Origin: Comamonas halotolerans
Lineage (GTDB): Bacteria > Pseudomonadota > Gammaproteobacteria > Burkholderiales > Burkholderiaceae_C
Direction of reading: 5' to 3'
Assembly: GCF_030162935.1 (NCBI RefSeq)
Contig: NZ_JASAUZ010000006.1
Location: forward strand, 1-64,000
Length of the DNA: 64,000 bases
Made by a program: the position numbers and the translations under genes
In this document: positions 37,425-48,669 of the stretch, one piece after another
Position numbering within the stretch: position 1 is the first letter of the stretch
Layout of the letters: the number at the start of each line of letters is the position of its first letter
The notes under the pieces: generated by a model
Database searches by the model: none
The model's input: the letters and a program-made list of their open reading frames with translations, nothing else
What the model was told of the DNA's origin: nothing

Positions 37425-37500
37425 GCGCTGGGCGTGCGCCGCCTAATTTGATTGAAAGCGTCGTGCCTTTAGGAATCGGCAGACGCAGAAATGGAAAAAC

Positions 37501-38739
37501 ATGACGAAAGAACAAAAGCCTGCGCGTCCTGCGTCGCGCACTGCCGAGCGCAAGCCACAGGCCAATCCTGAAGTGGCCCAGCCAAAGCAAGATCTGCTTG
37601 AGCTGCTCAATGCTGAACCCGGCTACGACTTTGACGCCATCGTGTCTGGTGAACTGGATGCGGCTGAGGTGTCGGGTGAGGAGGCTGTGCCTGCCAAGCG
37701 TGTGCTCAAGCCAGAGGCTGAATCTCCCAAGCTGCATAAAGTGCTGGCGCAGGCCGGGCTGGGTTCGCGCCTGGAGGTCGAACGCTGGATTGCCGAAGGT
37801 CGTATCACGGTGAATGCAGAGCCTGCCCACGTGGGGCAGCGCATTCAGCTGGGTGACAACATCAAGGTGGACGGCAAGCCTGTAAAGGTACGCATTGATC
37901 CGCCAGCAGTGCGCGTGCTGGCCTATCACAAGCCCGCGGGTGAAGTGGTGACGCTGGATGACCCGCAAAACCGTCCCACGGTATTCCGTCGCCTGCCCAA
38001 GCTGCATAACGGCAAGTGGCAGTCGGTAGGTCGTTTGGACTTGAACACCGAAGGTTTGTTGCTGTTCACCAGCTCGGGGACTTTGGCCAACAATCTGATG
38101 CACCCTCGATTTGGTCTGGAGCGCGAGTATGCGGTGCGTGTGCTGGGTGCCTTGACCAAGGAAGAAAAGCAGTTGCTGACTACGGGCGTGCAGCTTGAAG
38201 ACGGTGAAGCTGTATTTGGTTCCATTGAAGATGGAGGCGGCGAAGGTGCCAACGTCTGGTATCGAGTGACCATTTCGGAAGGTCGCAACCGTGAGGTGCG
38301 CCGCATGTTTGAATCCGTGGGGCGTGCAGTCAGCCGTTTGATCCGTATTCGCTATGGCGCCATGCAGCTGCCACGCGGTTTGCGCCGTGGCGCCTGGATG
38401 GAGCTGGATGAACAAGATGTGCAGGCACTGATCCAGGCAGCAGGCGTGGCGATGCCCAAGCCCAAACGCGCTGCAGCGCAGGGCAATGTGCGTCGGGAAT
38501 CGGATCGTGCGGGCTCGCGCAAGAAGGCTCGGGTGAATGAGGCGGAAGAGGAGCGCTTCTTGCGCGCTCGCCGCAAAACCAAGTCCGGCCCCAAGCGCAC
38601 CAGCAATAACGACTACCAGTTGCCCAGCGGGCAGCCCGATCCGATGAAAACCTCTGTCGGTTACATCGGAAGTGACAGTCTGGCACGTGCCCGCGCTGCG
38701 CAAAAGCGCAAGCCGGGTGCACGCAGAAGCGGCCGTTGA
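37501..38739 (+). CDS. rluB: 23S rRNA pseudouridine-2605 synthase RluB
   Basis: A 412-residue enzyme. A lysine/glutamate-rich N-terminal extension (1-75) precedes an S4 domain ([20 protein letters not shown]), then the RsuA-type catalytic domain with the active aspartate in [15 protein letters not shown] and [16 protein letters not shown]. The C-terminal 120 residues are very basic (for example [17 protein letters not shown]) and end [10 protein letters not shown]; they probably hold the enzyme on ribosomal RNA. The core is as long as E. coli RluB; both ends are longer. Confidence 0.93.
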   Translation: MTKEQKPARPASRTAERKPQANPEVAQPKQDLLELLNAEPGYDFDAIVSGELDAAEVSGEEAVPAKRVLKPEAESPKLHKVLAQAGLGSRLEVERWIAEGRITVNAEPAHVGQRIQLGDNIKVDGKPVKVRIDPPAVRVLAYHKPAGEVVTLDDPQNRPTVFRRLPKLHNGKWQSVGRLDLNTEGLLLFTSSGTLANNLMHPRFGLEREYAVRVLGALTKEEKQLLTTGVQLEDGEAVFGSIEDGGGEGANVWYRVTISEGRNREVRRMFESVGRAVSRLIRIRYGAMQLPRGLRRGAWMELDEQDVQALIQAAGVAMPKPKRAAAQGNVRRESDRAGSRKKARVNEAEEERFLRARRKTKSGPKRTSNNDYQLPSGQPDPMKTSVGYIGSDSLARARAAQKRKPGARRSGR

Positions 38740-38848
38740 GCCGTCAAGGGTGCTTGGCAAGCAGTTTCTAGGGTTGCCAGCGCCCCGGTAGAATCAAGGG
38801 TTTTGCCGAGTCGGCAAAAAATCATTCCATTTTCATTAGGAAAACCAA

Positions 38849-39274
38849 ATGGCTATCGAACGCACACTCTCCATCATCAAGCCTGACGCAGTTGCCAAGA
38901 ACGTAATTGGCCAAATCTACAGCCGTTTTGAAGGCGCTGGCCTGAAGATCGCTGCAGCCAAGCTGGTGCACCTGTCGCGCCAAGAAGCTGAGCAGTTCTA
39001 CGCTGTGCACGCTGAGCGTCCTTTCTTCAAGGACCTGGTTGAGTTCATGATCTCCGGTCCCGTAATGATCCAAGTTCTGGAAGGCGAAGGCGCTATCCTG
39101 AAGAACCGCGAACTGATGGGCGCTACCGATCCCAAGAAGGCAGAAGCTGGCACCATACGCGCTGACTTTGCTGACAGCATCGACGCCAACGCTGTGCACG
39201 GCTCGGACGCCCCTGAAACTGCTGCTGTTGAAGTGGCTTTCTTCTTCCCTGGCATGAACGTCTACGCACGTTAA
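38849..39274 (+). CDS. ndk: Nucleoside diphosphate kinase
   Basis: A 141-residue enzyme that balances nucleoside triphosphate pools. [20 protein letters not shown] at the start and the active-site histidine in [17 protein letters not shown] (H117) are diagnostic. The length is standard. A good ribosome site (TTAGGAAAACCAA) precedes the ATG. The ndk-rlmN-pilF-rodZ-ispG-hisS order is conserved in beta- and gammaproteobacteria. The leader contains a small hairpin (TTTTGCCG/CGGCAAAA at 38801-38819) and TAGAAT at 38789-38794 as a possible -10. Confidence 0.97.
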   Translation: MAIERTLSIIKPDAVAKNVIGQIYSRFEGAGLKIAAAKLVHLSRQEAEQFYAVHAERPFFKDLVEFMISGPVMIQVLEGEGAILKNRELMGATDPKKAEAGTIRADFADSIDANAVHGSDAPETAAVEVAFFFPGMNVYAR

Positions 39275-39282
39275 TACCATGT

Positions 39283-39332
39283 CTCCCATGCTGGCCGTGC
39301 TTGCTGTTACGGCGGCACCCCATGCATGGGAG
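39283..39332. repeat. Inverted repeat between ndk and rlmN
   Basis: CTCCCATGC (39283-39291) and GCATGGGAG (39324-39332) are perfect 9-bp arms around a GC-rich 32-base loop. No T tract follows, so it is more likely an mRNA-stability or attenuating structure than a terminator. Confidence 0.45.
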
Positions 39333-39367
39333 TGCTGCCTTGTAAGTGGTCCGGGGTAAAAAAAAAT

Positions 39368-40489
39368 ATGACCACGAATCTTTTGAATTTTGACCTTCAG
39401 GGGCTGACCGCGTATTGCGAGTCGCTGGGGGAAAAGCGTTTTCGCGCCACACAGCTTTTCCGTTGGATTCACCAACGCGGCGCCAGTGACTTTGACCAGA
39501 TGACCGATCTGGCCAAATCGCTGCGTGAAAAGCTCAAAGGCCAGGCTCATATTGAGGGTCTGCCCGTGATTACCCAGCATGAATCCCAGGATGGCACGAT
39601 CAAGTGGCTGTTTGATGTGGGTGACGGCAATGCTGTGGAGTCTGTATTCATTCCCGAAGATGACCGCGGCACGCTGTGTGTCTCTTCGCAGGCAGGTTGC
39701 GCGGTGGGATGCCGTTTTTGCTCCACGGGCCACCAAGGCTTCAGCCGCAATCTGACCACCGGCGAAATCATGGCTCAGCTATGGTTTGCCGAGCACTTCT
39801 TGCGAAAACACCTCAAGACTGACGAGCGTGTCATTACCAATCTGGTAATGATGGGCATGGGCGAACCCATGCAGAATTACTCTGCCTTGGTGCCCGCACT
39901 GCGCACCATGCTGGATGACCATGCCTATGGCTTGTCACGTCGCCGCGTGACGGTGTCAACCTCGGGTGTTGTGCCAATGATGGATCGCCTGTCGCAGGAC
40001 TGCGCCGTGGCTTTGGCGGTATCGCTACACGCACCCAATGATCCGCTGCGTGAAAATCTGGTACCACTGAATAAGAAGTACCCTCTTGATGAGCTGATGC
40101 AGGCTTGCATTCGCTATCTGGAGTTTGCGCCGCGCGACTTCATCACATTCGAGTACTGCATGCTTGACGGTGTGAACGACCAGCCGGAGCACGCGCAGCA
40201 GCTCATTGACTTGATCCGGAAATATGGCAAGGGCAAGCCTTGGTGCAAGCTGAACTTGATTCCGTTCAATCCATTTCCGGCCTCTGGCTTGTTACGCTCT
40301 ACCAATGCGGCGGTGGCAGCGTTTGCGAAGGCGCTCAGTGATGCGGGTATCGTGACCACAGTGCGCAAGACACGGGGTGATGATATCGATGCGGCATGCG
40401 GTCAATTGGCAGGGGATGTGAAAGATCGAACCCGTGCAGCAGAACGCATGGCCAAGCAACGTACCATACCGCTGACACCTATTTCTTAA
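39368..40489 (+). CDS. rlmN: Dual-specificity 23S rRNA / tRNA adenine-C2 methyltransferase RlmN
   Basis: A 373-residue radical-SAM enzyme methylating A2503 of 23S rRNA and A37 of some tRNAs. The start [20 protein letters not shown] is chosen over an earlier ATG at 39326 by homology. The cluster motif [19 protein letters not shown] contains CxxxCxx[15 protein letters not shown] and [15 protein letters not shown] are standard, and the methyl-carrying cysteine is in [13 protein letters not shown] near the C-terminus. A run of nine A lies just before the start. Confidence 0.96.
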   Translation: MTTNLLNFDLQGLTAYCESLGEKRFRATQLFRWIHQRGASDFDQMTDLAKSLREKLKGQAHIEGLPVITQHESQDGTIKWLFDVGDGNAVESVFIPEDDRGTLCVSSQAGCAVGCRFCSTGHQGFSRNLTTGEIMAQLWFAEHFLRKHLKTDERVITNLVMMGMGEPMQNYSALVPALRTMLDDHAYGLSRRRVTVSTSGVVPMMDRLSQDCAVALAVSLHAPNDPLRENLVPLNKKYPLDELMQACIRYLEFAPRDFITFEYCMLDGVNDQPEHAQQLIDLIRKYGKGKPWCKLNLIPFNPFPASGLLRSTNAAVAAFAKALSDAGIVTTVRKTRGDDIDAACGQLAGDVKDRTRAAERMAKQRTIPLTPIS

Positions 40490-40521
40490 CGGTTGATCTG
40501 CAAGGTCTTACAAGGATGCAT

Positions 40522-41352
40522 ATGCCAACACCATTCATTCCCATCAGGCAGTTAGTGAGCAAAGCCCGCTGGGCTATGGGAGGGCTGGTTGCCGCATGCA
40601 TTTTGGCTGGATGTGCAAGCACGGGCTCGGTGACACCACCGGAAGCGATATCCGGCTCCGCTGCGGAAACGGAGCTGCATCGGCTGGCCAAGACGCGCCT
40701 GCAACTGGCCGCCATGTATTTTGAAGAAGGCCGTGCGGAGGTTGCACTTGGGGAAGTCGCCCAGTCTTTGCAAGCCTACCCGCGTTATGTTGATGCGTTC
40801 AACCTCAAGGGCTGGATTCATATGAGCTTGCAGGACTACAAGGCTGCCAACGAGAGCTTTGTGCAGGCTTTGGCACTGCGGCCTGGTGATGCGGAAACTT
40901 TGTATAACCTGGGATGGTTGCAATGCCAGCAAAAACAGTTCGCTGTGGCAGACCGCAACCTTGATGCAGCCCTGGCTGCGCCGCGCAGCAGTGGTCAGTC
41001 TGTTTCTCGCATCTGGTTGGCCAAGGGCGTGTGCCTTCGCCAAGCAGGCCAGGCAGACGCAGCATTACAGGCGTTAGAAAAAGCGCATGAAATAGAGCCT
41101 GGCAACCCTGCAATTGCCTACAATTTTGCCGAAGTATTGCATGCACAAGGTAATGCAGAGCGCGCACGTTTTTATGTGCGGCGAGTCAATAATGGTCAGT
41201 GGGCTTCCGCGCAGTCACTATGGTTGGGTATCAAGGTAGAGCGTAGCCTGGGTGATCGCGTGGCCATGCGTCAGCTGGCTGACCAATTGCATAAGCGATT
41301 CCCTGATTCCAAGGAATGGCAACGGTTTGAGCAGGGAGCTTTTGATGACTGA
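40522..41352 (+). CDS. pilF: PilF/PilW-like TPR lipoprotein, type IV pilus assembly
   Basis: A 276-residue lipoprotein; ATG 40522 has AAGGA five bases upstream and gives a signal ending LVAACILAGC. At least four tetratricopeptide repeats follow (for example RLQLAAMYFEEGRAEVALGE, FVQALALRPGDAETLYNLGW, LEKAHEIEPGNPAIAYNFAE). In Pseudomonas, PilF pilots the secretin PilQ to the outer membrane. The position between rlmN and a rodZ-like gene is where pilF lies in many proteobacteria. The last 8 bases overlap the next gene. Confidence 0.88.
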   Translation: MPTPFIPIRQLVSKARWAMGGLVAACILAGCASTGSVTPPEAISGSAAETELHRLAKTRLQLAAMYFEEGRAEVALGEVAQSLQAYPRYVDAFNLKGWIHMSLQDYKAANESFVQALALRPGDAETLYNLGWLQCQQKQFAVADRNLDAALAAPRSSGQSVSRIWLAKGVCLRQAGQADAALQALEKAHEIEPGNPAIAYNFAEVLHAQGNAERARFYVRRVNNGQWASAQSLWLGIKVERSLGDRVAMRQLADQLHKRFPDSKEWQRFEQGAFDD

Positions 41353-42331
41353 GGTGGGGGTGGGTAGCGCACAGGAGCAGAGCAGCAGCAACACTGAATC
41401 GCCGCAGACGAACGGTGGAGCAGGACTGTTGCTGCGCCAGGCGCGCGAACAGCAGCGAATGTCATTGGAGACGGTTGCTTCGACTCTGAAAGTGCCAGCA
41501 TACAAATTGCAGGCACTGGAAGAAGATCGCTGGGATGTCCTGACGGACTCGGTTTTCACTCGTTCCTTGGCTTTGAGTGTATGCCGCCTGCTGCACATTC
41601 CTTCCGAGCCAGTTTTGGCGGGTTTGCCCAAATACGAAGGTGCGAAGCTGGCGCCCAACCCTGAAGGCATCAATACGCCGTTCAAAGAGAAGTCGCTGCA
41701 TTCAATGATGTCCTCGTCACACGGTGGTGGCTCTGGCAATATTGTCAAGGTGGCGGCAGCAGTGCTGATCGCAGTTGCCGGAGGCGCGGGGTTGTATTTT
41801 CTGCCCCAATGGGATGCGCAAGAAGAAAGCCCAGCAACGGCTGCAACATCGCCGGATCACAATCCGGGTATGCCGTTGTTTGAGCCTCTGCTGCCTGCAG
41901 AGCCAGTAGCTTCCTCATCAGAAACAGTGCCCCAGCAGGCTGTCTTGCCCATGGTGGAGCCATCTCAGGAGGCGGCTCCTGCAACAGATGTTGCTGCTGA
42001 GCGCTCTCAAGTCGAGGCAACTGCTGGAGCCTCGCCTGCAGTGCAGGATGCAGTTGTGACAACTGAAGCTGCTGCGGCCAGCACGGCTAATGGCCGTGTC
42101 TTGCGCTTCACCGCTACAGGCGAATCGTGGATTCAGGTGCGCGATGCACAGCGCAAGGTGCTGATGGAAAAGATTTTGAAGGCCGGTGATGTCTATGAAG
42201 AGACCGTGGCTGGCCAAGCTCTGTATGTGGTCGTGGGTAATGCCGGTGCCACAAAGCTGGAGATTGATGGCGCTGCATTGGATTTGGCCGCTTCGGCCAG
42301 AAACAATGTGGCCCGATTCGAGGTGAAGTAA
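41345..42331 (+). CDS. RodZ-like HTH membrane protein
   Basis: A 328-residue bitopic protein. Residues 28-95 are a helix-turn-helix domain (LLLRQAREQQRMSLETVAST; YKLQALEEDRWDVLTDSVFT). One transmembrane helix lies at about 132-153, then a proline/alanine/glutamate-rich periplasmic linker and a C-terminal DUF4115 domain (GRVLRFTATGESWIQVRDAQ). RodZ anchors MreB and sets rod shape in E. coli. ATG 41345 has GGAG at correct spacing and lies inside the end of pilF. It is 3 bases from ispG, so the run is one operon. Confidence 0.88.
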   Translation: MTEVGVGSAQEQSSSNTESPQTNGGAGLLLRQAREQQRMSLETVASTLKVPAYKLQALEEDRWDVLTDSVFTRSLALSVCRLLHIPSEPVLAGLPKYEGAKLAPNPEGINTPFKEKSLHSMMSSSHGGGSGNIVKVAAAVLIAVAGGAGLYFLPQWDAQEESPATAATSPDHNPGMPLFEPLLPAEPVASSSETVPQQAVLPMVEPSQEAAPATDVAAERSQVEATAGASPAVQDAVVTTEAAAASTANGRVLRFTATGESWIQVRDAQRKVLMEKILKAGDVYEETVAGQALYVVVGNAGATKLEIDGAALDLAASARNNVARFEVK

Positions 42332-42334
42332 AAA

Positions 42335-43606
42335 GTGTCTGACAACACATTCCAGGCGTCGCCCATCGCGATTGCCGCGCCTTTGCCCCGCAAGAGCCGC
42401 CAGGCTCGCGTGGTGTGGCGCAACAATATCGTCACTGTAGGTGGCGACGCACCCGTGCGCGTGCAATCCATGACCAATACCGACACAGTGGACGCTGTGG
42501 AAACAGCCATTCAGGTGCGTCAACTGGCACAAGCTGGTTCGGAGATGGTGCGTATTACGGTGAATACACCAGAAGCTGCAGCGGCTGTGCCCTACATCCG
42601 CGAGCAACTGGATCGCATGGGTGAATACGTACCGCTGGTGGGGGACTTCCACTACAACGGCCATCGTTTGTTGACGGACTATCCTGCGTGTGCCGAGGCG
42701 CTGTCCAAATACCGCATCAACCCTGGCAATGTGGGCAAGGGCGATAAAAAGGACAAGCAGTTTGGTCAGATGATCGAAATTGCGGCCAAGTACGACAAGG
42801 CCGTGCGCATTGGTGTCAACTGGGGCTCGCTGGACCAGGAAATCATGGCCGAGCTGATGGATCAGAACTCGCGCCGTGCTGATCCCTGGCAGACCCGTCA
42901 GGTGATGTACGAAGCGCTGATCACCTCAGCCATCAGCTCCGCAGAATTGGCAAAGAGCATGGGGCTGAATCCAGACAATATCATTTTGTCGTGCAAGGTC
43001 AGCGGTGTGCAGGACCTCATCTCCGTGTACCGCGAATTGGCGCGCCGCTGCGACTATGCGTTGCACCTGGGGCTGACCGAGGCGGGCATGGGCACCAAGG
43101 GCACTGTGGCATCAACGGCGGCATTGTCCGTGTTGCTGCAAGAAGGCATTGGCGACACGATTCGTGTCTCGCTCACACCGCAGCCCGGCGAAGCGCGTAC
43201 GCAAGAGGTGGTGGTGGCTTCGGAAATCCTGCAGTCCCTGGGGCTGCGTGTGTTTGTGCCCAGTGTGACGGCGTGCCCCGGTTGTGGCCGCACCACCAGT
43301 ACGACCTTTCAAGAACTGGCAAAGCAGATTGATGATTATTTGCGCGGTCAGATGCCTGTGTGGCGTATGAAATATCCTGGTGTGGAATCCATGAAGGTGG
43401 CTGTGATGGGTTGCATCGTGAATGGCCCAGGCGAAAGCAAGCATGCAGATATCGGCATCAGCTTGCCTGGCAATGGCGAAGCACCAGCGGCCCCTGTTTT
43501 CATCGATGGCGAAAAAGCCATGACGCTGCGCGGCGAAGGCATTGCGCAGGAATTTCAGGGCATTGTCGAGTCCTACGTGCAGCGCCGTTGGGGTGCTGGT
43601 GCTTAA
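42335..43606 (+). CDS. ispG: 4-hydroxy-3-methylbut-2-en-1-yl diphosphate synthase
   Basis: A 423-residue iron-sulfur enzyme of the MEP isoprenoid pathway. It starts at [23 protein letters not shown] and [15 protein letters not shown] are in the TIM barrel. The 4Fe-4S cysteines sit in [19 protein letters not shown] and [20 protein letters not shown] in the C-terminal domain. The length, with an insertion relative to E. coli (about 372), is usual for betaproteobacteria. hisS follows after 125 bases. Confidence 0.96.
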   Translation: MSDNTFQASPIAIAAPLPRKSRQARVVWRNNIVTVGGDAPVRVQSMTNTDTVDAVETAIQVRQLAQAGSEMVRITVNTPEAAAAVPYIREQLDRMGEYVPLVGDFHYNGHRLLTDYPACAEALSKYRINPGNVGKGDKKDKQFGQMIEIAAKYDKAVRIGVNWGSLDQEIMAELMDQNSRRADPWQTRQVMYEALITSAISSAELAKSMGLNPDNIILSCKVSGVQDLISVYRELARRCDYALHLGLTEAGMGTKGTVASTAALSVLLQEGIGDTIRVSLTPQPGEARTQEVVVASEILQSLGLRVFVPSVTACPGCGRTTSTTFQELAKQIDDYLRGQMPVWRMKYPGVESMKVAVMGCIVNGPGESKHADIGISLPGNGEAPAAPVFIDGEKAMTLRGEGIAQEFQGIVESYVQRRWGAGA

Positions 43607-43731
43607 TTCAAACAGTGCCTGACTGTGCGTACTCCCTGTGTGTCTGCTGGATCGACAGACGGGAGTAGGGCGTAATGCAGGCACAAGCAGTCTGTTTCCA
43701 TGCAGGGCTGCATTTTGGTGAGATCTGAGAA

Positions 43732-45030
43732 GTGGCAAAGACAGAAAAACTCTCCGCCGTCAAAGGCATGAACGATATTCTTCCCGCGGACTCCGTACGT
43801 TGGGAGTGGCTGGAAGCACAGGTGCGTGACCTGATGGGCCGCTTTGCCTACCGCAATGTGCGCACTCCCATCGTCGAACACACGCAGCTGTTTGTGCGCG
43901 GCATTGGTGAGGTGACGGATATTGTGGAAAAGGAGATGTACTCCTTTGAAGACAAGCTCAACGGCGAGAAGCTGACGCTGCGCCCAGAAGGTACGGCCAG
44001 CCTGGTGCGTGCCACCATTGAAAACAATTTGCTCTACGACGGGGGCAAGCGCATGTGGTACATGGGCCCCATGTTCCGCCATGAGCGCCCTCAACGTGGC
44101 CGCTATCGCCAGTTCCATCAGATTGGTGCCGAAGCCCTGGGTTTTGCCGGTCCTGACGTGGATGCGGAACTGATCATGCTGGCCGTGTCACTGTGGAAGC
44201 GCCTGGGCTTGACCCAGTGGCGCCTGGAAATTAACAGCTTGGGTCAGCCCGAAGAGCGCAAGGCTCATCGGGAGGCGCTGATCGCCTATCTGGAGCAGCA
44301 CACCAATGTGATGGACGATGAAGCGAAGCGTCGCATGTACAGCAACCCGCTGCGCGTGCTGGACACCAAGAATCCTGCGATGCAAGAGATGGTGAATGCA
44401 GCGCCCAAGTTGCTGGACTACCTGGGCGAGGCATCCCTGGCGCACTTTGAAGGGCTGAAAGCCATCTTGGATGCCAATGGGGTACCGTGGACGGTCAATC
44501 CCCGTCTGGTGCGAGGTCTGGATTACTACAACCTTTCGGTATTTGAGTTCGTGACTGATTTGTTGGGCTCACAGGGCACTATCTGTGCTGGTGGCCGCTA
44601 TGACTATCTGATCGAGCAAGTCGGTGGCAAACCTGCTCCAGCCGTGGGCTGGGCGCTGGGGGTGGAGCGTGTGCTGGAGCTGGTCAAAGAGCTGGGCACT
44701 GCCATCCCAGAGCCCCCACTGGATGCTTACGCGATTGTTCCTGACGCTGCATCGATGCCCGTGGTGCTGCGCACACTCCAGCAACTGCGAGAAGCTGGTG
44801 TGCGTGCGCAGATGCATACCGCTGGCGCCGAAGGCATGGGCTCCATGAAGTCCCAGTTCAAGAAAGCCGATGCATCCGGTGCGCGTTTCGCCCTGATCTT
44901 TGGAGGCGATGAGCTGGCTCAAGGCAAGGTGACGGTGAAGTCGCTGCGTGATGGTCAAGGTGGTGAGCAGGTGCTGCAATCACTGAACGATGTGGCCACT
45001 TGGGCGCACACCCTACAATTGAACGCTTAA
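43732..45030 (+). CDS. hisS: Histidyl-tRNA synthetase
   Basis: A 432-residue class II synthetase starting at [23 protein letters not shown] opens it. Motif 2 is [20 protein letters not shown], the histidine-A loop [16 protein letters not shown], and motif 3 [13 protein letters not shown]. The C-terminal anticodon-binding domain begins near residue 330. The order ispG-hisS-yfgM-bamB-der is conserved. The related but non-catalytic HisZ is encoded 7.5 kb downstream. Confidence 0.97.
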   Translation: MAKTEKLSAVKGMNDILPADSVRWEWLEAQVRDLMGRFAYRNVRTPIVEHTQLFVRGIGEVTDIVEKEMYSFEDKLNGEKLTLRPEGTASLVRATIENNLLYDGGKRMWYMGPMFRHERPQRGRYRQFHQIGAEALGFAGPDVDAELIMLAVSLWKRLGLTQWRLEINSLGQPEERKAHREALIAYLEQHTNVMDDEAKRRMYSNPLRVLDTKNPAMQEMVNAAPKLLDYLGEASLAHFEGLKAILDANGVPWTVNPRLVRGLDYYNLSVFEFVTDLLGSQGTICAGGRYDYLIEQVGGKPAPAVGWALGVERVLELVKELGTAIPEPPLDAYAIVPDAASMPVVLRTLQQLREAGVRAQMHTAGAEGMGSMKSQFKKADASGARFALIFGGDELAQGKVTVKSLRDGQGGEQVLQSLNDVATWAHTLQLNA

Positions 45031-45048
45031 TTTTTCAAAAAACCAGAT

Positions 45049-45729
45049 ATGGCAACGCATCTCGACCTCGAAGAACAAGAGCAACTTGATCAGATCAAGC
45101 ACTTCTGGAACAAGTGGGGAACACCTATTACAGGCTTGGCCGTCGTGGTCATGGCTGGTTTCGCTGCTTGGAATGGGTACCAGTACTGGCAGCAGCGTCA
45201 AGCAATACAGGCTTCAGCCTTGGCCGATGTGGTTGCCGTTGCTGTGGAAAGCGGGGACCAGGCTCGCGTTGCACAAGCGTTTGAGACCGTTAAAGCGGAT
45301 TACAAGGGCACTTTGCAAGCGGGACATGCGGCTTTGCTGGTAGCGCAGTCGGCAGTGAATGCTGGCAAGCTGCCCGAAGCCAAGGCTGCTTTGCAATGGG
45401 CTGTGGACAATACCAAGGATGAGGGCTACCAAGCCACGGCCAAGCTGCGTTTGGCGGCAGTGCTGATGGAAGACAAGGACCTGGACGGCGCTGCCTCCTT
45501 GTTGCGCAGCAGCTTCCCGAACGAGTTCAAGGGCTTGGCTGCAGATCGGCTGGGTGATGTGCTGCAACAGCAAGGCAAGACTGCGGAGGCTGTGGCAGCC
45601 TACCAAGAGGCCTGGAAATTGATGGATCCACAAGTGGATTACCGCGCTCTCGTGGGCTTTAAGCTCAATGCACTGGGCGTCACCACCACACAATCTGGCA
45701 CCACAAATTCGACGGAGACAAATCAGTGA
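45049..45729 (+). CDS. YfgM-like TPR membrane protein
   Basis: A 226-residue protein with one N-terminal transmembrane helix (ITGLAVVVMAGFAAWNGYQY, about 25-45) after the cytoplasmic segment MATHLDLEEQEQLDQIKHFW. A periplasmic TPR-like domain (about 60-200) contains LAAVLMEDKDLDGAASLLRS and DRLGDVLQQQGKTAEAVAAY. E. coli YfgM is an ancillary partner of the SecYEG translocon and the chaperone PpiD. It overlaps the start of bamB by 4 bases. Confidence 0.9.
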   Translation: MATHLDLEEQEQLDQIKHFWNKWGTPITGLAVVVMAGFAAWNGYQYWQQRQAIQASALADVVAVAVESGDQARVAQAFETVKADYKGTLQAGHAALLVAQSAVNAGKLPEAKAALQWAVDNTKDEGYQATAKLRLAAVLMEDKDLDGAASLLRSSFPNEFKGLAADRLGDVLQQQGKTAEAVAAYQEAWKLMDPQVDYRALVGFKLNALGVTTTQSGTTNSTETNQ

Positions 45730-46895
45730 ATCGCAACGCACAACAACTTAAGGGTTCTCGTTTTTGGACGACTGCGCAACGCACGGTGCTGGCAACAGCC
45801 ATGGTGGTGGCCTTGGGCGGTTGTGCGTGGTTTGGCTCAAGCAAGGCTCCCAAGCCTGCTGATCTGGGTCCCAATGTGGTGAACTTGCCTGTGCGCCAGG
45901 CGTGGAAGCTGAGCATTCCTTCTGTCAAAGATGTGAATGTGCATGCGCATGTTCAGGGCGATACCGTGGTTGTGGCTGCTGCAGATGGCACCGTGGTGAG
46001 CTTGAATGCTGCCAATGGCCGCGAAAACTGGCGTGGACAGGCAGGCAAGACCCTGCAAACCGGCGTGGGCGCTGATGGTCGTATGGCCGCAGTTGTCACC
46101 ACGGGCAATGAACTGGTGGTGCTGGAGGCGGGCAACAAGCTCTGGAGCAAAAAGCTTGGTGCCTCGTCGTTTACCGCACCGTTGGTGGGAGGTGGCCGTG
46201 TATTCGTACTGACAGCAGACCGCTCGGTCAGCGCCTTTGATGCGCAGAACGGCGCCCATCTGTGGACCCAAAAGCGTGAAGGTGAGCCTTTGGTACTGCG
46301 CCAGCAAGGGGTGCTGATACCTTACGGCAACACACTGCTGGCAGGTCTGTCGGGTCGTTTGGTGGCACTCAATCCTGATCACGGTAACGTGGAGTGGGAG
46401 GCCCCTTTGGCTTCGCCACGTGGAACCAATGACGTGGAGCGCTTGGTCGATTTGGTGGGCCCTGCTGCCCGTGTGGGCAACGCCGTGTGTGCACGTGCAT
46501 TCCAGGCTTCTGTGGGATGTGTGGATGCCAATGTCGGTCGTACAGGCTGGGCGCAAACTGCCAAGGGAGCAGTGGGAATTGCAGCTGATGCAGAGTACGT
46601 GTATGGCACAGAGAGCAACGGCATTGTGCAGGCGTGGAACTTGATGGACGGTGAAAAGCGTTGGTCGGTTGACCGCTTCCAGCACCGTAAGCTGACAGCG
46701 CCGCTGGTGCTGGGCCGTGCGGTGGTCACCGCGGATGAAACAGGTCTGGTGCACCTGCTGTCTAAAAAAGATGGGGCTCACCTGAACCGATTGACAACAG
46801 ATGGAACTGGTGTGGCTATGGCACCAGTAGTGGCTGCCGATACGTTGGTGGTCGTGACACGGGGTGGCGGCGTTTACGGTTTCCGCCCCGATTGA
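45726..46895 (+). CDS. bamB: Outer membrane protein assembly factor BamB
   Basis: A 389-residue lipoprotein starting at GTG, overlapping the previous stop; CGGAGAC provides the ribosome site. The signal ends [10 protein letters not shown], with lipidated cysteine near residue 33. An eight-bladed PQQ-like beta-propeller follows, with repeat cores such as [39 protein letters not shown] and [20 protein letters not shown]. BamB binds BamA and helps feed substrates to the barrel-assembly machine. It ends 13 bases before der. Confidence 0.95.
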   Translation: MNRNAQQLKGSRFWTTAQRTVLATAMVVALGGCAWFGSSKAPKPADLGPNVVNLPVRQAWKLSIPSVKDVNVHAHVQGDTVVVAAADGTVVSLNAANGRENWRGQAGKTLQTGVGADGRMAAVVTTGNELVVLEAGNKLWSKKLGASSFTAPLVGGGRVFVLTADRSVSAFDAQNGAHLWTQKREGEPLVLRQQGVLIPYGNTLLAGLSGRLVALNPDHGNVEWEAPLASPRGTNDVERLVDLVGPAARVGNAVCARAFQASVGCVDANVGRTGWAQTAKGAVGIAADAEYVYGTESNGIVQAWNLMDGEKRWSVDRFQHRKLTAPLVLGRAVVTADETGLVHLLSKKDGAHLNRLTTDGTGVAMAPVVAADTLVVVTRGGGVYGFRPD

Positions 46896-46908
46896 CAGAA
46901 TTTTTCGA

Positions 46909-48243
46909 ATGAAGCCAGTTATTGCCCTCGTCGGGCGGCCCAATGTGGGCAAATCGACCTTGTTTAACAGACTGACGAAGTCACGCGACGCAATCGTTGC
47001 AGACTTTGCAGGCTTGACGCGCGACCGTCATTACGGGCAGGGGCGCCAGGGCAAGCACGAGTACATTGTGATTGACACGGGCGGTTTTGAGCCTGATGCG
47101 TCCAAGGGCATCTTCAAGGAGATGGCCAAGCAGACCCGCCAGGCTGTGGCAGAAGCCGATGTGGTGGTGTTCGTGGTTGATGCGCGGGACGGTTTGTCCG
47201 CACAGGATCACGACATTGCCAACTACCTGCGCCGCCTGGGCAAGCCCTGCGTGCTGGTGGCCAACAAGGCCGAAGGCATGAAAGCGGGCACACAGCTGGC
47301 CGAGTTCTATGAGCTGGGCCTGGGCGAAGTCTACCCAGTCTCGGCAGCGCATGGTCAAGGTGTGCGTGGTTTGGTGGATCTGGCGCTGGAGCCGTTGCAG
47401 CTGCCTGATCCCGATGAAGAAACCATTGAAGACGTAGAAGCACGTCCTGTGCGTCTGGCATTGGCAGGACGCCCGAATGCAGGCAAATCCACACTCATCA
47501 ACACTTGGCTGGGTGAAGAGCGTCTGGTGGCCTTCGATATGCCTGGTACCACGCGTGATGCCATCTCTGTGCCGTTTGAGCGTAACGGTCAGAAGTTTGA
47601 GCTGATCGATACTGCAGGCTTGCGTCGCAAAGGCCGAGTTTTTGAAGCCATTGAAAAGTTCTCAGTGGTCAAGACACTGCAAGCGATCGAAGATGCCAAC
47701 GTGGTTCTGCTGCTGATCGATGCCACCGAAGGTGTGACCGACCAGGATGCCCACATTGCGGGCTATGTACTGGAAAGTGGTCGTGCCGTTGTGGTGGCGG
47801 TGAACAAGTGGGATGCAGTAGATGACTATCAGCGTCAGATGGTGGAGCGAGCCATTGAAACCCGTCTGGGTTTTTTGAAGTTCGCCGCCTTGCACTTCAT
47901 TTCTGCCACCAAGCGACAGGGCCTGGGGCCGCTGTGGGCATCCATCGTGCAAGCGCACAAGGCTGCAACCTGCAAGATGCCTACACCCGTACTCACACGG
48001 GTGCTCATGGAGGCCGTGCAGTATCAAACACCTAAGAAGGTGGGTGCTTATCGACCCAAACCGCGCTATGCGCACCAGGGCGGTATGAATCCTCCAGTGA
48101 TCGTGATTCACGGAAATTCTGTGGAACATATCACTGACGCTTACAAGCGTTTCCTGGAAGGGCGTTTCCGCAAAGAGTTTGATTTGGTGGGTACGCCACT
48201 ACGTATCGAGTTCAAGACTTCCCACAACCCCTACACCGACTGA
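46909..48243 (+). CDS. der: GTPase Der (EngA), ribosome biogenesis
   Basis: A 444-residue GTPase with two G domains, required for 50S assembly. The first P-loop is [20 protein letters not shown] with [12 protein letters not shown]. The second is [20 protein letters not shown], with [31 protein letters not shown] and [13 protein letters not shown]-like C-terminal domain begins near residue 355. MKPVIAL at 46909 is the family start; the open frame continues upstream only because it overlaps the end of bamB. Confidence 0.97.
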   Translation: MKPVIALVGRPNVGKSTLFNRLTKSRDAIVADFAGLTRDRHYGQGRQGKHEYIVIDTGGFEPDASKGIFKEMAKQTRQAVAEADVVVFVVDARDGLSAQDHDIANYLRRLGKPCVLVANKAEGMKAGTQLAEFYELGLGEVYPVSAAHGQGVRGLVDLALEPLQLPDPDEETIEDVEARPVRLALAGRPNAGKSTLINTWLGEERLVAFDMPGTTRDAISVPFERNGQKFELIDTAGLRRKGRVFEAIEKFSVVKTLQAIEDANVVLLLIDATEGVTDQDAHIAGYVLESGRAVVVAVNKWDAVDDYQRQMVERAIETRLGFLKFAALHFISATKRQGLGPLWASIVQAHKAATCKMPTPVLTRVLMEAVQYQTPKKVGAYRPKPRYAHQGGMNPPVIVIHGNSVEHITDAYKRFLEGRFRKEFDLVGTPLRIEFKTSHNPYTD

Positions 48244-48359
48244 GACGGGAAGTCATCACCACAGCGGTTGTATGCACGAATCCCAGCGGGGAAGAGGGCA
48301 AAAAAGGCGCTGTGGTAAGGTGTCGGTTTACAACAACATTTCCGAACACGGAGAATATC

Positions 48360-48614
48360 GTGAGCAATAAAGGCCAACTCCTGCAAGATCCTTTCCTGAA
48401 CGCACTGCGTCGCGAGCATGTGCCCGTTTCCATTTATTTGGTCAACGGCATCAAGCTCCAAGGCCAAATCGAGTCTTTTGACCAGTACGTCGTGTTGCTG
48501 CGCAATACAGTGACACAGATGGTCTACAAGCACGCCATATCGACCATTGTTCCTGGCCGCGCCGTGAACTTCAACATGGCAGACAACAACGACAACGAGG
48601 CACCAGCCGCTTGA
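48360..48614 (+). CDS. hfq: RNA chaperone Hfq
   Basis: An 84-residue Sm-like protein starting at GTG with CGGAGAATATC upstream. [20 protein letters not shown] is the N-terminal helix, [20 protein letters not shown] the first Sm motif with the proximal-face residues, and [16 protein letters not shown] the second Sm motif with the YKHA signature. The tail after residue 72 is short. Hexameric Hfq pairs small RNAs with mRNAs. A 9-bp inverted repeat (48258-48266 / 48308-48316) precedes it. Confidence 0.97.
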   Translation: MSNKGQLLQDPFLNALRREHVPVSIYLVNGIKLQGQIESFDQYVVLLRNTVTQMVYKHAISTIVPGRAVNFNMADNNDNEAPAA

Positions 48615-48669
48615 AACTGCTGACTAATCCCTTCCCTGTGCAACCGTGCAGGGTGGGGGAGGTGCTTGC

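Noticed and set aside
37333-38760. 475-codon minus-strand frame opposite rluB
   Set aside because: Shadow frame over a gene whose catalytic motifs are intact on the plus strand.
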